From assembly GCA_002404295.1 (NCBI GenBank), contig DHJK01000184.1:1-7645 (forward strand): a stretch of 7,645 bases of DNA, in the 5' to 3' direction. Position numbers and translations under genes: made by a program. The DNA comes from Legionellales bacterium UBA4722 (GTDB taxonomy: Bacteria > Pseudomonadota > Gammaproteobacteria > DSM-16500). The notes under the pieces are model-generated. The model worked only from the letters and a program-made list of their open reading frames with translations, had not been told where the DNA came from and made no database searches. Shown one piece after another: positions 1 to 6,486 of this stretch; positions within the stretch are counted from its first letter, which is position 1, and each line of letters starts with the position of its first letter.

Positions 1-174
1 CAAATAAAATACGATTTCACATTTTTCTAATTTCTTCACTCCTGCTCCATGGTCTGATAAGAGCATAAAATATCTAATTATCTAATAATAACTTACAATA
101 CTATTTACCAGATTCAAATTGCAACACGCTACCATTGTCAAACGGTATGCCGCAAGTCTTTACAGGAATAATTT

Positions 175-1689
175 ATGGAAAATGGAAATAAACTGCGCCT
201 CAAACGATTAGGTATTGATACTTTGCATGAATTTAAGATTTATGTGAGGTCAAATTGTTATATTTGTAAATCTGAAGGTTTTGAAACTGAGAAACAAGTA
301 TTAGTCACCGCAAATGGTCATTCCATTATAGCCACATTAAATATCATTAAATCAGATATCATAAAAGTTGATGAAGCAAGTTTATCTGAAAGTGCATGGA
401 ATCAACTTGGTGTAAAGGAAGGAGATTACATTCATTTACATCATCCTGATCCTGTAACATCATTAAAATATGTAAGAGCTAAAATACATGGTAATGATCT
501 TAATCAACTTGAGTTTGATGAAATAATCCATGATATTGTGTTGGGTAAATACACAAATATACATATTTCAAGTTTCATTACAGCTTGTGCACACGACAAT
601 CTAAAACTGGATGAAATTATTTATTTAACCCAGTCTATGATTAAAACAGGAGAGCAACTACGTTGGGACTATCCTTTTGTCATGGATAAACACAGCGTGG
701 GTGGGATACCTGGAAATAGAACAACACCCATAGTGGTTGCAATTGTTGCAAGCGCGGGTCTTATTATTCCGAAAGTATCATCTCGATCTATTACCTCTCC
801 CGCAGGAACAGCAGATACGATCGAAACCATGACGCCAGTGAATCTGAGTTCAGCTCAAATACGCCAAGTTATCAATAAAGAAAGTGGATGTATGGCGTGG
901 GGAGGTGCGTTAGGTTTAAGTCCAGCGGATGATATACTTATTCGAGTAGAAAGAGTGTTGGATATAGATCCCCTTGGCCAAATGATTGCCTCGGTTATTT
1001 CAAAAAAAGCAGCTGTTGGTGCAAATCACGTTGTAATTGATATACCTGTTGGTCCAACAGCAAAAATTAGGTCTGATGAAACATTTGTTAAGTTAAAACA
1101 ATACTTCACTATTATTGGCAAAGCTTTTGGATTGAGTGTCTATGTACTAAAATCAGACGGCACTCAACCTCTTGGTAAAGGAATAGGGCCTGCATTAGAA
1201 GCAAAAGATATCTTAGCCATTCTTGAAAATAAAAGAAATGTTTCTATCGAATTAAAAGATAAAGCAATCTATCTTGCGGCAATATTACTAGAAGCGGGTG
1301 GAAAGGTACCTTCCTTGCGAGAGGGGATACATTTAGGAAATGAAATATTACAAAATGGTAACGCATTAAAAAAATTCTTAGCTATTTGCGAAGCGCAAGG
1401 CGGATTTCGAGAGCCACCAACCGCAGTCTATACACATGATATAATTGCAGCATATTCAGGTAAAGTGATTGAAATTGATAATCGAAATTTAAGCTTAATC
1501 GCTAAGTTAGCTGGCGCACCGCATGATCCAGCTGCAGGTATTGAATTTTTTGCAAAACAAGGTACATTTGTAGAAAAAAATCAGGTTCTTTATCGAATTC
1601 ATTCGGACTCAAAAGGAGAGCTTGAATATGCGCTTAATGTCGCAAAATCAATGACAGATATTATCAAAATAAATCGAGAAATAGTATGA
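175..1689 (+). CDS. Putative thymidine phosphorylase, long AMP-phosphorylase-like type
   Basis: This 504-residue cytosolic enzyme would cleave a nucleoside or nucleoside monophosphate with phosphate, giving a free base and a ribose phosphate. The family signature is at residues 171-185 (DKHSVGGIPGNRTTP). It reads IPGN where classical DeoA has a VGDK-type sequence, which is the pattern of the archaeal AMP phosphorylase/'type 2' thymidine phosphorylase branch. Further matches are SITSPAGTADTIE (205-217), AWGGALGLSPADD (241-253), VVIDIPVGPTAK (287-298) and SDGTQPLGKGIGPALEA (327-343). An extra N-terminal domain (about 1-85) and a C-terminal nucleoside-phosphorylase domain (about 428-490) make it longer than DeoA (about 440) and equal to archaeal AMPpase (about 503). 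The start is backed by AGGAA at 164-168, six bases upstream. The stop overlaps the next gene's start, so the two are co-transcribed. Membership of the long branch is secure. Whether it uses thymidine, other nucleosides or NMPs cannot be read from sequence. Confidence 0.93.
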   Translation: MENGNKLRLKRLGIDTLHEFKIYVRSNCYICKSEGFETEKQVLVTANGHSIIATLNIIKSDIIKVDEASLSESAWNQLGVKEGDYIHLHHPDPVTSLKYVRAKIHGNDLNQLEFDEIIHDIVLGKYTNIHISSFITACAHDNLKLDEIIYLTQSMIKTGEQLRWDYPFVMDKHSVGGIPGNRTTPIVVAIVASAGLIIPKVSSRSITSPAGTADTIETMTPVNLSSAQIRQVINKESGCMAWGGALGLSPADDILIRVERVLDIDPLGQMIASVISKKAAVGANHVVIDIPVGPTAKIRSDETFVKLKQYFTIIGKAFGLSVYVLKSDGTQPLGKGIGPALEAKDILAILENKRNVSIELKDKAIYLAAILLEAGGKVPSLREGIHLGNEILQNGNALKKFLAICEAQGGFREPPTAVYTHDIIAAYSGKVIEIDNRNLSLIAKLAGAPHDPAAGIEFFAKQGTFVEKNQVLYRIHSDSKGELEYALNVAKSMTDIIKINREIV

Positions 1690-2558
1690 ACACTATTATT
1701 TTTGCTCTACCACAAAATAATCAGTTTGCTAATTCACTGGCTGAAAAATTAAAAGTTGAAGTTGGATTATATACAATTCATGATTTTCCAGATGGAGAAA
1801 CTTATATTAGAATTGATTCAAATGTTAAAAACAAAGTAATCATTCTTGTTTGTAGTTTATACAATCCAAATACTAAAATAATACCCCTATTATTTATGGC
1901 GCAAACGCTTAAAGAATTAGGCGCAAGTAAAATCTGTCTTCTATCTCCATACATACCTTATATGCGCCAAGATAAGCGATTTCAACCAGGTGAAGCTATC
2001 GCGTCGCATTGTTTTTCAAAAATTCTTTCGGGTTCTATTGATAGTTTAATCACTGTTGATCCACATTTACATCGAATTAAAAATCTTTCAGACATTTATT
2101 CCATTCCAACAACTACGTTACACGCAACAAAATCTATTGCTAAGTGGATCAACAATAACATCAGTTCCCCATTAATTGTGGGACCCGATGAAGAAAGCGC
2201 TCAATGGGCTGCTGAAATTGCGAAAAATGCTAATGCACCGTATATTATAGTGAATAAAACTCGTTACAGCGAAAGAGATGTAGCTATTACTATCCCTGAA
2301 ATAAAAGATATTAACAAAACACCTGTACTTGTTGATGATATCATCTCAACAGGATCAACTATGTGCGCTGTGATCCAGCAACTTTCAACAAGAAAATTAG
2401 GAAGCCCTGTTTGTATTGGTATTCATGCTTTATTTAATCAAGAAGATTATAAAAATCTAATACGAGCAGGTGCTAAAGAGGTTATTTCTTGCAATACTGT
2501 TCCACACTTTTCTAATAAAATTGATATTACTGATCTTTTTTTAGAGGAATTGCGCTAA
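1686..2558 (+). CDS. prs: Ribose-phosphate pyrophosphokinase (PRPP synthetase), short archaeal-like form
   Basis: The protein transfers pyrophosphate from ATP to ribose 5-phosphate, making PRPP for nucleotide and amino-acid synthesis and salvage. Landmarks are FPDGE (34-38), the ATP-site segment RQDKRF (94-99) followed by PGEAIASHCFSKIL, VDPHLHR (124-130) at the position of the metal-binding histidine segment, the catalytic-loop KTR (191-193), and the PRPP-binding VDDIISTGST (216-225). The last has Ser where most PRPP loops have the second Gly of TGGT. At 290 residues it is shorter than the usual bacterial enzyme (about 310-320) and close to archaeal forms (about 285). The start codon overlaps the phosphorylase stop (ATGA, 1686-1689) with only a weak GAGAA upstream, so translational coupling is likely. 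It is probably not the housekeeping prs: the RQDKRF/PGEAI sequence and the operon partner point to a specialised paralogue. That last step is inference. Confidence 0.92.
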   Translation: MNTIIFALPQNNQFANSLAEKLKVEVGLYTIHDFPDGETYIRIDSNVKNKVIILVCSLYNPNTKIIPLLFMAQTLKELGASKICLLSPYIPYMRQDKRFQPGEAIASHCFSKILSGSIDSLITVDPHLHRIKNLSDIYSIPTTTLHATKSIAKWINNNISSPLIVGPDEESAQWAAEIAKNANAPYIIVNKTRYSERDVAITIPEIKDINKTPVLVDDIISTGSTMCAVIQQLSTRKLGSPVCIGIHALFNQEDYKNLIRAGAKEVISCNTVPHFSNKIDITDLFLEELR

Positions 2559-2724
2559 GGAAAGAAGAAGTACAGCATGAATTTCAATTGTACTCATATA
2601 ATAATCTTATTATTTATATACAGAAATATATTTTGCGTAGAAAGAATCATTTCTCAAATACATCATGTTCAGGTTATACGGGCACCTTAGGCGGCTGGAA
2701 TTCTTCGTCTAAACGCTCATAGAA
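2559..2724. other. Convergent intergenic gap without a clear terminator
   Basis: This gap of 166 bases separates two convergent genes. The only hairpins I can draw are AGTACA/TGTACT (2569-2574 and 2589-2594, 14-base loop) and an AT-only ATAATAA/TTATTAT pair (2598-2613). Neither is followed by a T run on the plus strand, so neither is a convincing Rho-independent terminator. The part from about 2674 to 2724 is noticeably richer in G+C than the rest and is open in the frame of the minus-strand gene next to it. Confidence 0.5.
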
Positions 2725-4968
2725 CTATTGACAACTTTTTGTAGCGCAGTGCACTACTTTTAAATTCTTAAGAGTAGTGCCGTAATAACTTGCCACAGGA
2801 TTACCATTTGCATCAAGCGTTAATGCGCTATCTTGCCCTGAGGTGGAGGGATCCACTGCTGTTGTGATATTGCCCGACGTACAGGCTGCATTACCGCAAT
2901 AAATCACAGACATTGTAGTTGCCGTACCAAAACTAACGATTGGCCTGCCTGTTGCAGAATCTATTTTAATCGAAGGTTCCCAGCCTATATTTGGGCCAGT
3001 TGCTAAAGTTGCAATTGTGTTGCCAACTGTGCAACTTGCGTTTCCACAATGCAGTACCTTCAACGCCTGATTTGCCAAATCTTGATAAGCCAATACGGGA
3101 TTACCATTCGCATCTAAGGTAAGAGAAGTTGAACGATGATCTGACTCCTGAGATCCTGGATCGAGCACGGTCAGTGTGTTAGCAGCGCTACTGCAATTTG
3201 CATCTGCGCAATGTAATACTTTAAGTTGTACTTTGTCCGCTCGATAAAAGCTGACGACTGGATTACCCGATATATCCAATACCAACGAAGTACCACGAAT
3301 ATCTGCTTGACCTGGAAAAACTGGAAAATCAGGTGATGTAATACTATTATTGGCTGAACACGTTGCATCACCGCAATGCACCACACGCAATCCCTGATCA
3401 GCTTGTCCTTCTGATGCAATCACTGGATTTCCCGCTGCATCTAGCGCCATAGATGTTGCACGCTTCGATAAAATATCAGGCGCATTCACTGGATTGACAC
3501 CGCTACAATTCGCATTATTACAATGCATCAATTTCATCACATCTGCTGTCAAATCATAAAAACTAATCACTGGATTACCATTAACATCTAGCTGCAGCGA
3601 AGTATCCCAACCCGTGTTTCCCGTCGTTAAAGGGCTGGTAATTGTATTGCCGTTGCTACACATCGCATCGCCGCAATGTAAAAGCTTCAGATCACCATTT
3701 GCTTCATCATAATAGCTAATAACAGGTTTACCACTCACATCAAGCTTAATTGCGCTATATCTACCAACTTGCGATGCACTATCACCTGTTACTATAGAAT
3801 TAGGTCCGCAAGTTTCACTACCGCAATGCAGCACTTTAAGATCCGCTTTTGTTGCATCATAATAACTGACAACAGGATTGTCGTTTGGATCTAATTTTAA
3901 CGATGTATACAAACCTACGTTTCCAGAATTATCAGGTGAGACAATCGAATTTCCGCTGGAACATGATGCATTGCCACAATGTAACATATTTAATTTGCCG
4001 TTAGTCCGATCGTAATAACTCACCAAAGGAATATTATTCGCATCCAGTGCGATTGAAGAGAAATATCCTACAATACCACCCGTTCCAATTGATGCAAAAG
4101 TATTACCCATGCTACACGTTGCATTACCACAACGCATTACCTTCAATTTTCCATTTGTAAGATCAAGATAACTAACGGCAGGTTTTCCAGTATTATCTAA
4201 TACTAAAGAAGGGTAAGGTCCCACATCCCCAACTGAATCAACATTAACGATTGTATTTCCTGCGCTGCAATTAGCATTACCGCACGTTAATATTTTGAGT
4301 GCTGAGTGAGTGAAATCAAAATAAGCAATCACGGGCCTGCCTTGTGCATTCATTTTAACCGAGCTTTGCACGCCATTACTGCTGCTAATATCAGGCTTGA
4401 TAATTGAATTATTCATTGTACAACTCGCATTACCACAATGCAGTACTTTCAAAATACCACCACTTGCATCGTAATAAGTCACAACTGGAAAGTTGTTACT
4501 GTCCACGGTGACCGATGTGTACTGTCCTACCGTTCCAGCTGAATCAGGGGTGGCAATAGTATTACCTGTGGAGCAAGTTGAATTACCGCAATGCAATACT
4601 TTAAGCGCTGAATTTGGTTCATCAAAATAACTAACAACTGGATTACCATTACTATCAAGCGCTATTGAACTGTATTTCCCAACATTAACCGTAGAATCGG
4701 GTGTTAAAATTGAGTTAAAAAGAGCGCAGTTTTTCTCAAAACAATGTGCGATTTTAAGTTTACCTTCTGTTGCATCAAAATAGCTCATGGTTGGAAAACC
4801 CTTGGCATCGAGCACTAACGATGTGTATTGACCTGTGTTACCGTCACTATCGACTGCAACAATACTATTACCGATGGCAGAGACAGTTGAAGAAAGAAAC
4901 AAAAGCGCAAAACTAGTCAATAAAATAGTGAAAAATCGTAGTAAAGAATAGTGAGCGCTCATTTTCAT
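2725..4968 (-). CDS. Secreted 14-repeat protein with one C-x4-C pair per repeat, probable beta-propeller
   Basis: This 747-residue protein has a Sec signal peptide (basic/polar start, hydrophobic stretch about 10-27, likely cut after TVSA at residue 31). Fourteen tandem repeats of about 51 residues follow. A repeat reads roughly GNSIVxPDSxGxVGxYTS, then LxLDxxGNPVVSYYDA, then LKVLHCGNASC. Each has four short strand-like blocks, as expected of one propeller blade. Every repeat keeps two cysteines spaced C-x4-C, 28 in all, consistent with disulfides formed outside the cytoplasm. Similar 'SLALDxxGNPxxSYYDxxxxDLK' repeats occur in uncharacterised secreted bacterial proteins, but I cannot name a family or ligand. 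The open frame extends upstream to 5106. I chose 4968 because AAGGAAGG precedes it, a signal peptide follows directly, and the promoter lies inside the longer version. An ATG at 4962 is also possible. There is no C-terminal anchor or sorting sequence, so it is probably periplasmic or released. Confidence 0.85.
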   Translation of the reverse strand: MKMSAHYSLLRFFTILLTSFALLFLSSTVSAIGNSIVAVDSDGNTGQYTSLVLDAKGFPTMSYFDATEGKLKIAHCFEKNCALFNSILTPDSTVNVGKYSSIALDSNGNPVVSYFDEPNSALKVLHCGNSTCSTGNTIATPDSAGTVGQYTSVTVDSNNFPVVTYYDASGGILKVLHCGNASCTMNNSIIKPDISSSNGVQSSVKMNAQGRPVIAYFDFTHSALKILTCGNANCSAGNTIVNVDSVGDVGPYPSLVLDNTGKPAVSYLDLTNGKLKVMRCGNATCSMGNTFASIGTGGIVGYFSSIALDANNIPLVSYYDRTNGKLNMLHCGNASCSSGNSIVSPDNSGNVGLYTSLKLDPNDNPVVSYYDATKADLKVLHCGSETCGPNSIVTGDSASQVGRYSAIKLDVSGKPVISYYDEANGDLKLLHCGDAMCSNGNTITSPLTTGNTGWDTSLQLDVNGNPVISFYDLTADVMKLMHCNNANCSGVNPVNAPDILSKRATSMALDAAGNPVIASEGQADQGLRVVHCGDATCSANNSITSPDFPVFPGQADIRGTSLVLDISGNPVVSFYRADKVQLKVLHCADANCSSAANTLTVLDPGSQESDHRSTSLTLDANGNPVLAYQDLANQALKVLHCGNASCTVGNTIATLATGPNIGWEPSIKIDSATGRPIVSFGTATTMSVIYCGNAACTSGNITTAVDPSTSGQDSALTLDANGNPVASYYGTTLKNLKVVHCATKSCQ
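2823..4875 (-). repeat. Tandem array of 14 diverged ~153-bp coding repeats
   Basis: Repeats of about 51 codons run through the secreted-protein gene with no spacer. The unit is visible in DNA as the recurring minus-strand match to TTGCGGTAATGC-like text encoding CGNA(S/T)C, seen on the plus strand as gcattaccgcaatg-type blocks roughly every 150 bases. Copies are well diverged at base level, so the array is old rather than a recent slippage expansion. Repeats 1-9 are the most regular. Repeats 10-13 are more diverged, and repeat 11 carries a small insertion before its TSLVLD block. Boundaries are approximate; the final repeat continues to the stop codon. Confidence 0.8.
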
Positions 4969-4970
4969 AA

Positions 4971-4978
4971 CCTTCCTT
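4971..4978 (-). promoter_or_regulatory. Strong ribosome binding site setting the start of the secreted protein
   Basis: The minus strand reads AAGGAAGG just before ATG at 4968, with a second ATG two codons later at 4962. The AGGA core is about five bases from the first ATG and the final GG about eight from the second, so either could be used. No comparable site precedes the ATG at 5106. This decides for the short, signal-peptide form. Confidence 0.75.
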
Positions 4979-5023
4979 AGTTTGAATATAAAATAGTTAC
5001 CAATAATAAACAGTAGCCAAAAA

Positions 5024-5032
5024 ATTATATCA
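5024..5032 (-). promoter_or_regulatory. Extended -10 promoter element (TGATATAAT) for the secreted protein
   Basis: The minus strand carries TGATATAAT, a full TGn extension plus consensus TATAAT. No good -35 box stands 16-18 bases upstream, where the arm of the 5048-5089 palindrome lies, but extended -10 promoters tolerate this. Transcription would begin near 5017, giving a leader of about 50 bases to the ATG at 4968. Assignment is by consensus only. Confidence 0.55.
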
Positions 5033-5047
5033 TTAGAATACTTAACA

Positions 5048-5089
5048 CTGCCGGATCCAGAAGAGCTGCAATGCCGTTGGATCCGGCAG
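5048..5089. repeat. Palindrome with perfect 12-bp arms and 18-base loop
   Basis: The arms CTGCCGGATCCA (5048-5059) and TGGATCCGGCAG (5078-5089) are exact reverse complements, GC-rich in an AT-rich gap. The element sits 33 bases past the quinone reductase stop and just upstream of the secreted-protein promoter. No T run follows it on either strand, so it is not a standard Rho-independent terminator. It could be a dispersed REP-like element, a 3'-end-stabilising hairpin or an operator. Only a genome-wide copy count would separate these. Confidence 0.75.
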
Positions 5090-5122
5090 AATGGTAAGAT
5101 AATCACGCTAAAATTTTTAATC

Positions 5123-6091
5123 TTATTCCATCGTTAAAATGACTTTTCCAGTCGTTTTTCTACTCTCAAGCATCTCTTGTGCTTTCGCAGCCTCCTCGAA
5201 TGAGAGAACATGATTTATATTTAATTGCAGCCATCCTTCGCGAATCCCATTTAATACATCATGCGCACGAGTCAGCAATTCTTTACGCGTATCAAGCGAG
5301 TTAAACAAGCTTCCACCCGCGAGTATAATTGATTTTTGTTGTAATAAGTTGGGAGCGAGAGGTTCAGCAGGACCACTTGCAGAACCGAATATACAAATCA
5401 CACCACGTCTTCGCACAGCATCTAAATCTTTTGTAAATGTTGTTTTTCCAACGCCGTCAATAATATAATCCGCACCCTTATTACCTGTCAATTTTTTTGT
5501 TTCTTCTACAAAATCTTGCTTGGTATATAAAATAATATGATCCGCTCCAGCATCACGCGCTATTTTTGCTTTATCGTCTGTTGAAACAGTTCCAATGACT
5601 GTAGCGCCTAGATGTTTAATCCATTGCACAAGCAAAAGACCTACTCCTCCCGCAGCGGCATGCACAAGAATCGTAGTACCTGGTTTAATAGAAAAATAAT
5701 CATGTACGAGATAATGTGCCGTCATACCTTGCAGCGGAAATGCAGCGCCTTGTTCAAAAGTAATATCATCCGGAAGCGGAATTAATTGGTCTGCTTTTAC
5801 TATATTATATTGCGCATAAGAACCTATACCTCCAGTATAAGCAACGCGATCACCCACCTTCACTTCGCTTACATTCTCTCCTATTTCTTCCACCACACCT
5901 GAGCCTTCCAAACCCGGCGTGTAAGGAAGGGCAGTGGGATACTGGCCTTTTCTCATATAGATGTCGATGAAGTTAAGTCCGGCTGCTTTTAAGCGGACAA
6001 GTGCTTCACCTTTTCCAGGCGCAGGCGTAGGAATATTTTTAACCTGTAAAACAGATGCATCACCATTTTGACTGATTTGAATCGCTTTCAT
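5123..6091 (-). CDS. qor: NADPH:quinone oxidoreductase, zinc-independent MDR family
   Basis: This cytosolic 322-residue enzyme of the zeta-crystallin/QorA type would use NADPH to reduce quinones or related electrophiles. The groES-like N-terminal domain contains GLNFIDIYMRKGQY (38-51) and PGLEGSGVV (59-67), the hallmark QOR segments, and lacks the zinc ligands of alcohol dehydrogenases. The Rossmann domain has HAAAGGVGLLLVQW (144-157) for dinucleotide binding. The C-terminal end VLSFEEAAKAQEMLESRKTTGKV is typical, and length matches the family (about 325). The start is supported by AAAGGA (6099-6104) seven bases upstream. It appears monocistronic: an almost 400-base gap precedes it and a promoter for the next gene lies downstream. 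Exact quinone substrate is unknown; other MDR reductases such as enoyl reductases are less likely given the QOR segments. Confidence 0.93.
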   Translation of the reverse strand: MKAIQISQNGDASVLQVKNIPTPAPGKGEALVRLKAAGLNFIDIYMRKGQYPTALPYTPGLEGSGVVEEIGENVSEVKVGDRVAYTGGIGSYAQYNIVKADQLIPLPDDITFEQGAAFPLQGMTAHYLVHDYFSIKPGTTILVHAAAGGVGLLLVQWIKHLGATVIGTVSTDDKAKIARDAGADHIILYTKQDFVEETKKLTGNKGADYIIDGVGKTTFTKDLDAVRRRGVICIFGSASGPAEPLAPNLLQQKSIILAGGSLFNSLDTRKELLTRAHDVLNGIREGWLQLNINHVLSFEEAAKAQEMLESRKTTGKVILTME

Positions 6092-6146
6092 GTTATAGTC
6101 CTTTAAATTATTAAAAATTATTTATCTCCTGCCAAAAAGGCTTGCT

Positions 6147-6177
6147 GTTATATGCTCATTACACTTCAGGGTGACAA
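6147..6177 (-). promoter_or_regulatory. qor: Possible sigma70 promoter for the quinone reductase
   Basis: The minus strand shows TTGTCA (6172-6177, five of six matches to the -35 consensus) and TATAAC (6147-6152, five of six to -10) with a 19-base spacer, slightly longer than ideal. A leader of about 50 bases would follow. The 7-bp inverted repeat at 6162-6193 overlaps the -35 box. Confidence 0.35.
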
Positions 6178-6193
6178 ATAACATTTTGAAGTG
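6162..6193. repeat. Inverted repeat overlapping the putative qor promoter
   Basis: CACTTCA (6162-6168) and TGAAGTG (6187-6193) are exact reverse complements separated by 18 bases. The position across the proposed -35 box would suit a regulator site, but 7-bp arms can occur by chance in AT-rich DNA. Confidence 0.3.
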
Positions 6194-6270
6194 CAAGAGG
6201 TATATGGGCCTAAGTTGGTGTAATTCCGCATTCTCTTTTGAATTTAATATAAACTATACCAGTGCCACTG

Positions 6271-6378
6271 ATGCATGGCAAACCTATATTATATGGTTGC
6301 GGTGATTAACTTCATGATTATGAAGGCATTAGCGGGTATGAAAGTTATCGCGGCGATTTATGGTTTCATAGCCTTTTA
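6271..6378 (+). pseudogene. Remnant of a CapA-family (poly-gamma-glutamate/capsule type) gene
   Basis: In one plus-strand frame the sequence reads MHGKPILYGCGD (6271-6306), then a TAA stop (6307-6309), then LHDYEGISGYESYRGDL (6310-6360). Intact CapA-family proteins (PGA_cap domain, related to metallophosphoesterases) have a C-terminal block of the form GKPILYGCGDF(I/L)NDYEGIxGYExYRxDL, so the match runs through the stop with the stop standing about where F would be. No start site or full domain remains: another stop lies in frame at 6250-6252, and other frames from about 6200 may hold more scrambled pieces (for example GLSW/GPK near 6204). This looks like the 3' relic of a truncated, decayed gene. 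After GDL the match is lost, and the open frame runs into the palindromic element at 6386. The family assignment is from memory of the conserved block, not from a search. Confidence 0.65.
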
Positions 6379-6385
6379 AGTAGCA

Positions 6386-6451
6386 GCTCACCGCCACCCT
6401 TCGAGACAGCTGCTTCGCAGCCTCCTCAGGGTGGACGGTAAAAAGGTGAGC
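6386..6451. repeat. 66-bp nested palindromic element, REP/MITE-like
   Basis: Outer arms GCTCACC (6386-6392) and GGTGAGC (6445-6451) enclose CCACCCT (6394-6400) and AGGGTGG (6428-6434), then GAG/CTC (6403-6405, 6425-6427), and a core hairpin GCTGC-TTC-GCAGC (6409-6421). It is much richer in G+C than its surroundings. Elements of the form CCCTTCGAGxx...hairpin...xxCTCCTCAGGGTG are repeated in the intergenic regions of many proteobacterial genomes, so this is most likely a dispersed, possibly mobilised, palindrome. It lies 36 bases past the stop of the minus-strand gene at 6487 but lacks a T tract, so a terminator role is unproven. Confidence 0.75.
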
Positions 6452-6486
6452 CATTCTAACGCTTCTCTGCATTAAGGGCAGGTTGG

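Noticed and set aside
94..99. TACAAT as a -10 box for the phosphorylase operon.
   Set aside because: No acceptable -35 or TGn extension accompanies it; in AT-rich DNA such hexamers are common. The promoter of the operon remains unassigned within 1-174.
2577..2690. 37-codon plus-strand frame (MNFNCTHIIILLF...) right after the PRPP synthetase gene.
   Set aside because: There is no good ribosome binding site at proper distance and it runs through AT-rich low-complexity DNA; chance is sufficient.
3171..3419. 82-codon minus-strand open frame inside the repeat gene.
   Set aside because: It is an alternate-frame shadow of the repeat-rich coding sequence, with no start signals of its own.
2823..4875. 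Regular ~150-base periodicity that could suggest a CRISPR array or satellite DNA.
   Set aside because: The period encodes diverged 51-residue protein repeats in one continuous reading frame; there are no identical short repeats with unique spacers.
4969..5106. N-terminal extension of the secreted protein including a hydrophobic stretch (IIFWLLFIIGNYFIF).
   Set aside because: It spans a palindrome and the apparent promoter, and lacks a ribosome binding site at 5106.
6203..6311. Small plus-strand frame starting MGLSWCNSAFSF with AAGAGG close by.
   Set aside because: Spacing to the start is only three bases and it overlaps the gene relic; more likely a scrambled piece of the same pseudogene.
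6275..6379. 34-codon hydrophobic plus-strand reading (MANLYYMVAVINF...) resembling a small membrane protein.
   Set aside because: It has no ribosome binding site, and the overlapping frame matches the CapA block, which explains the base pattern better.
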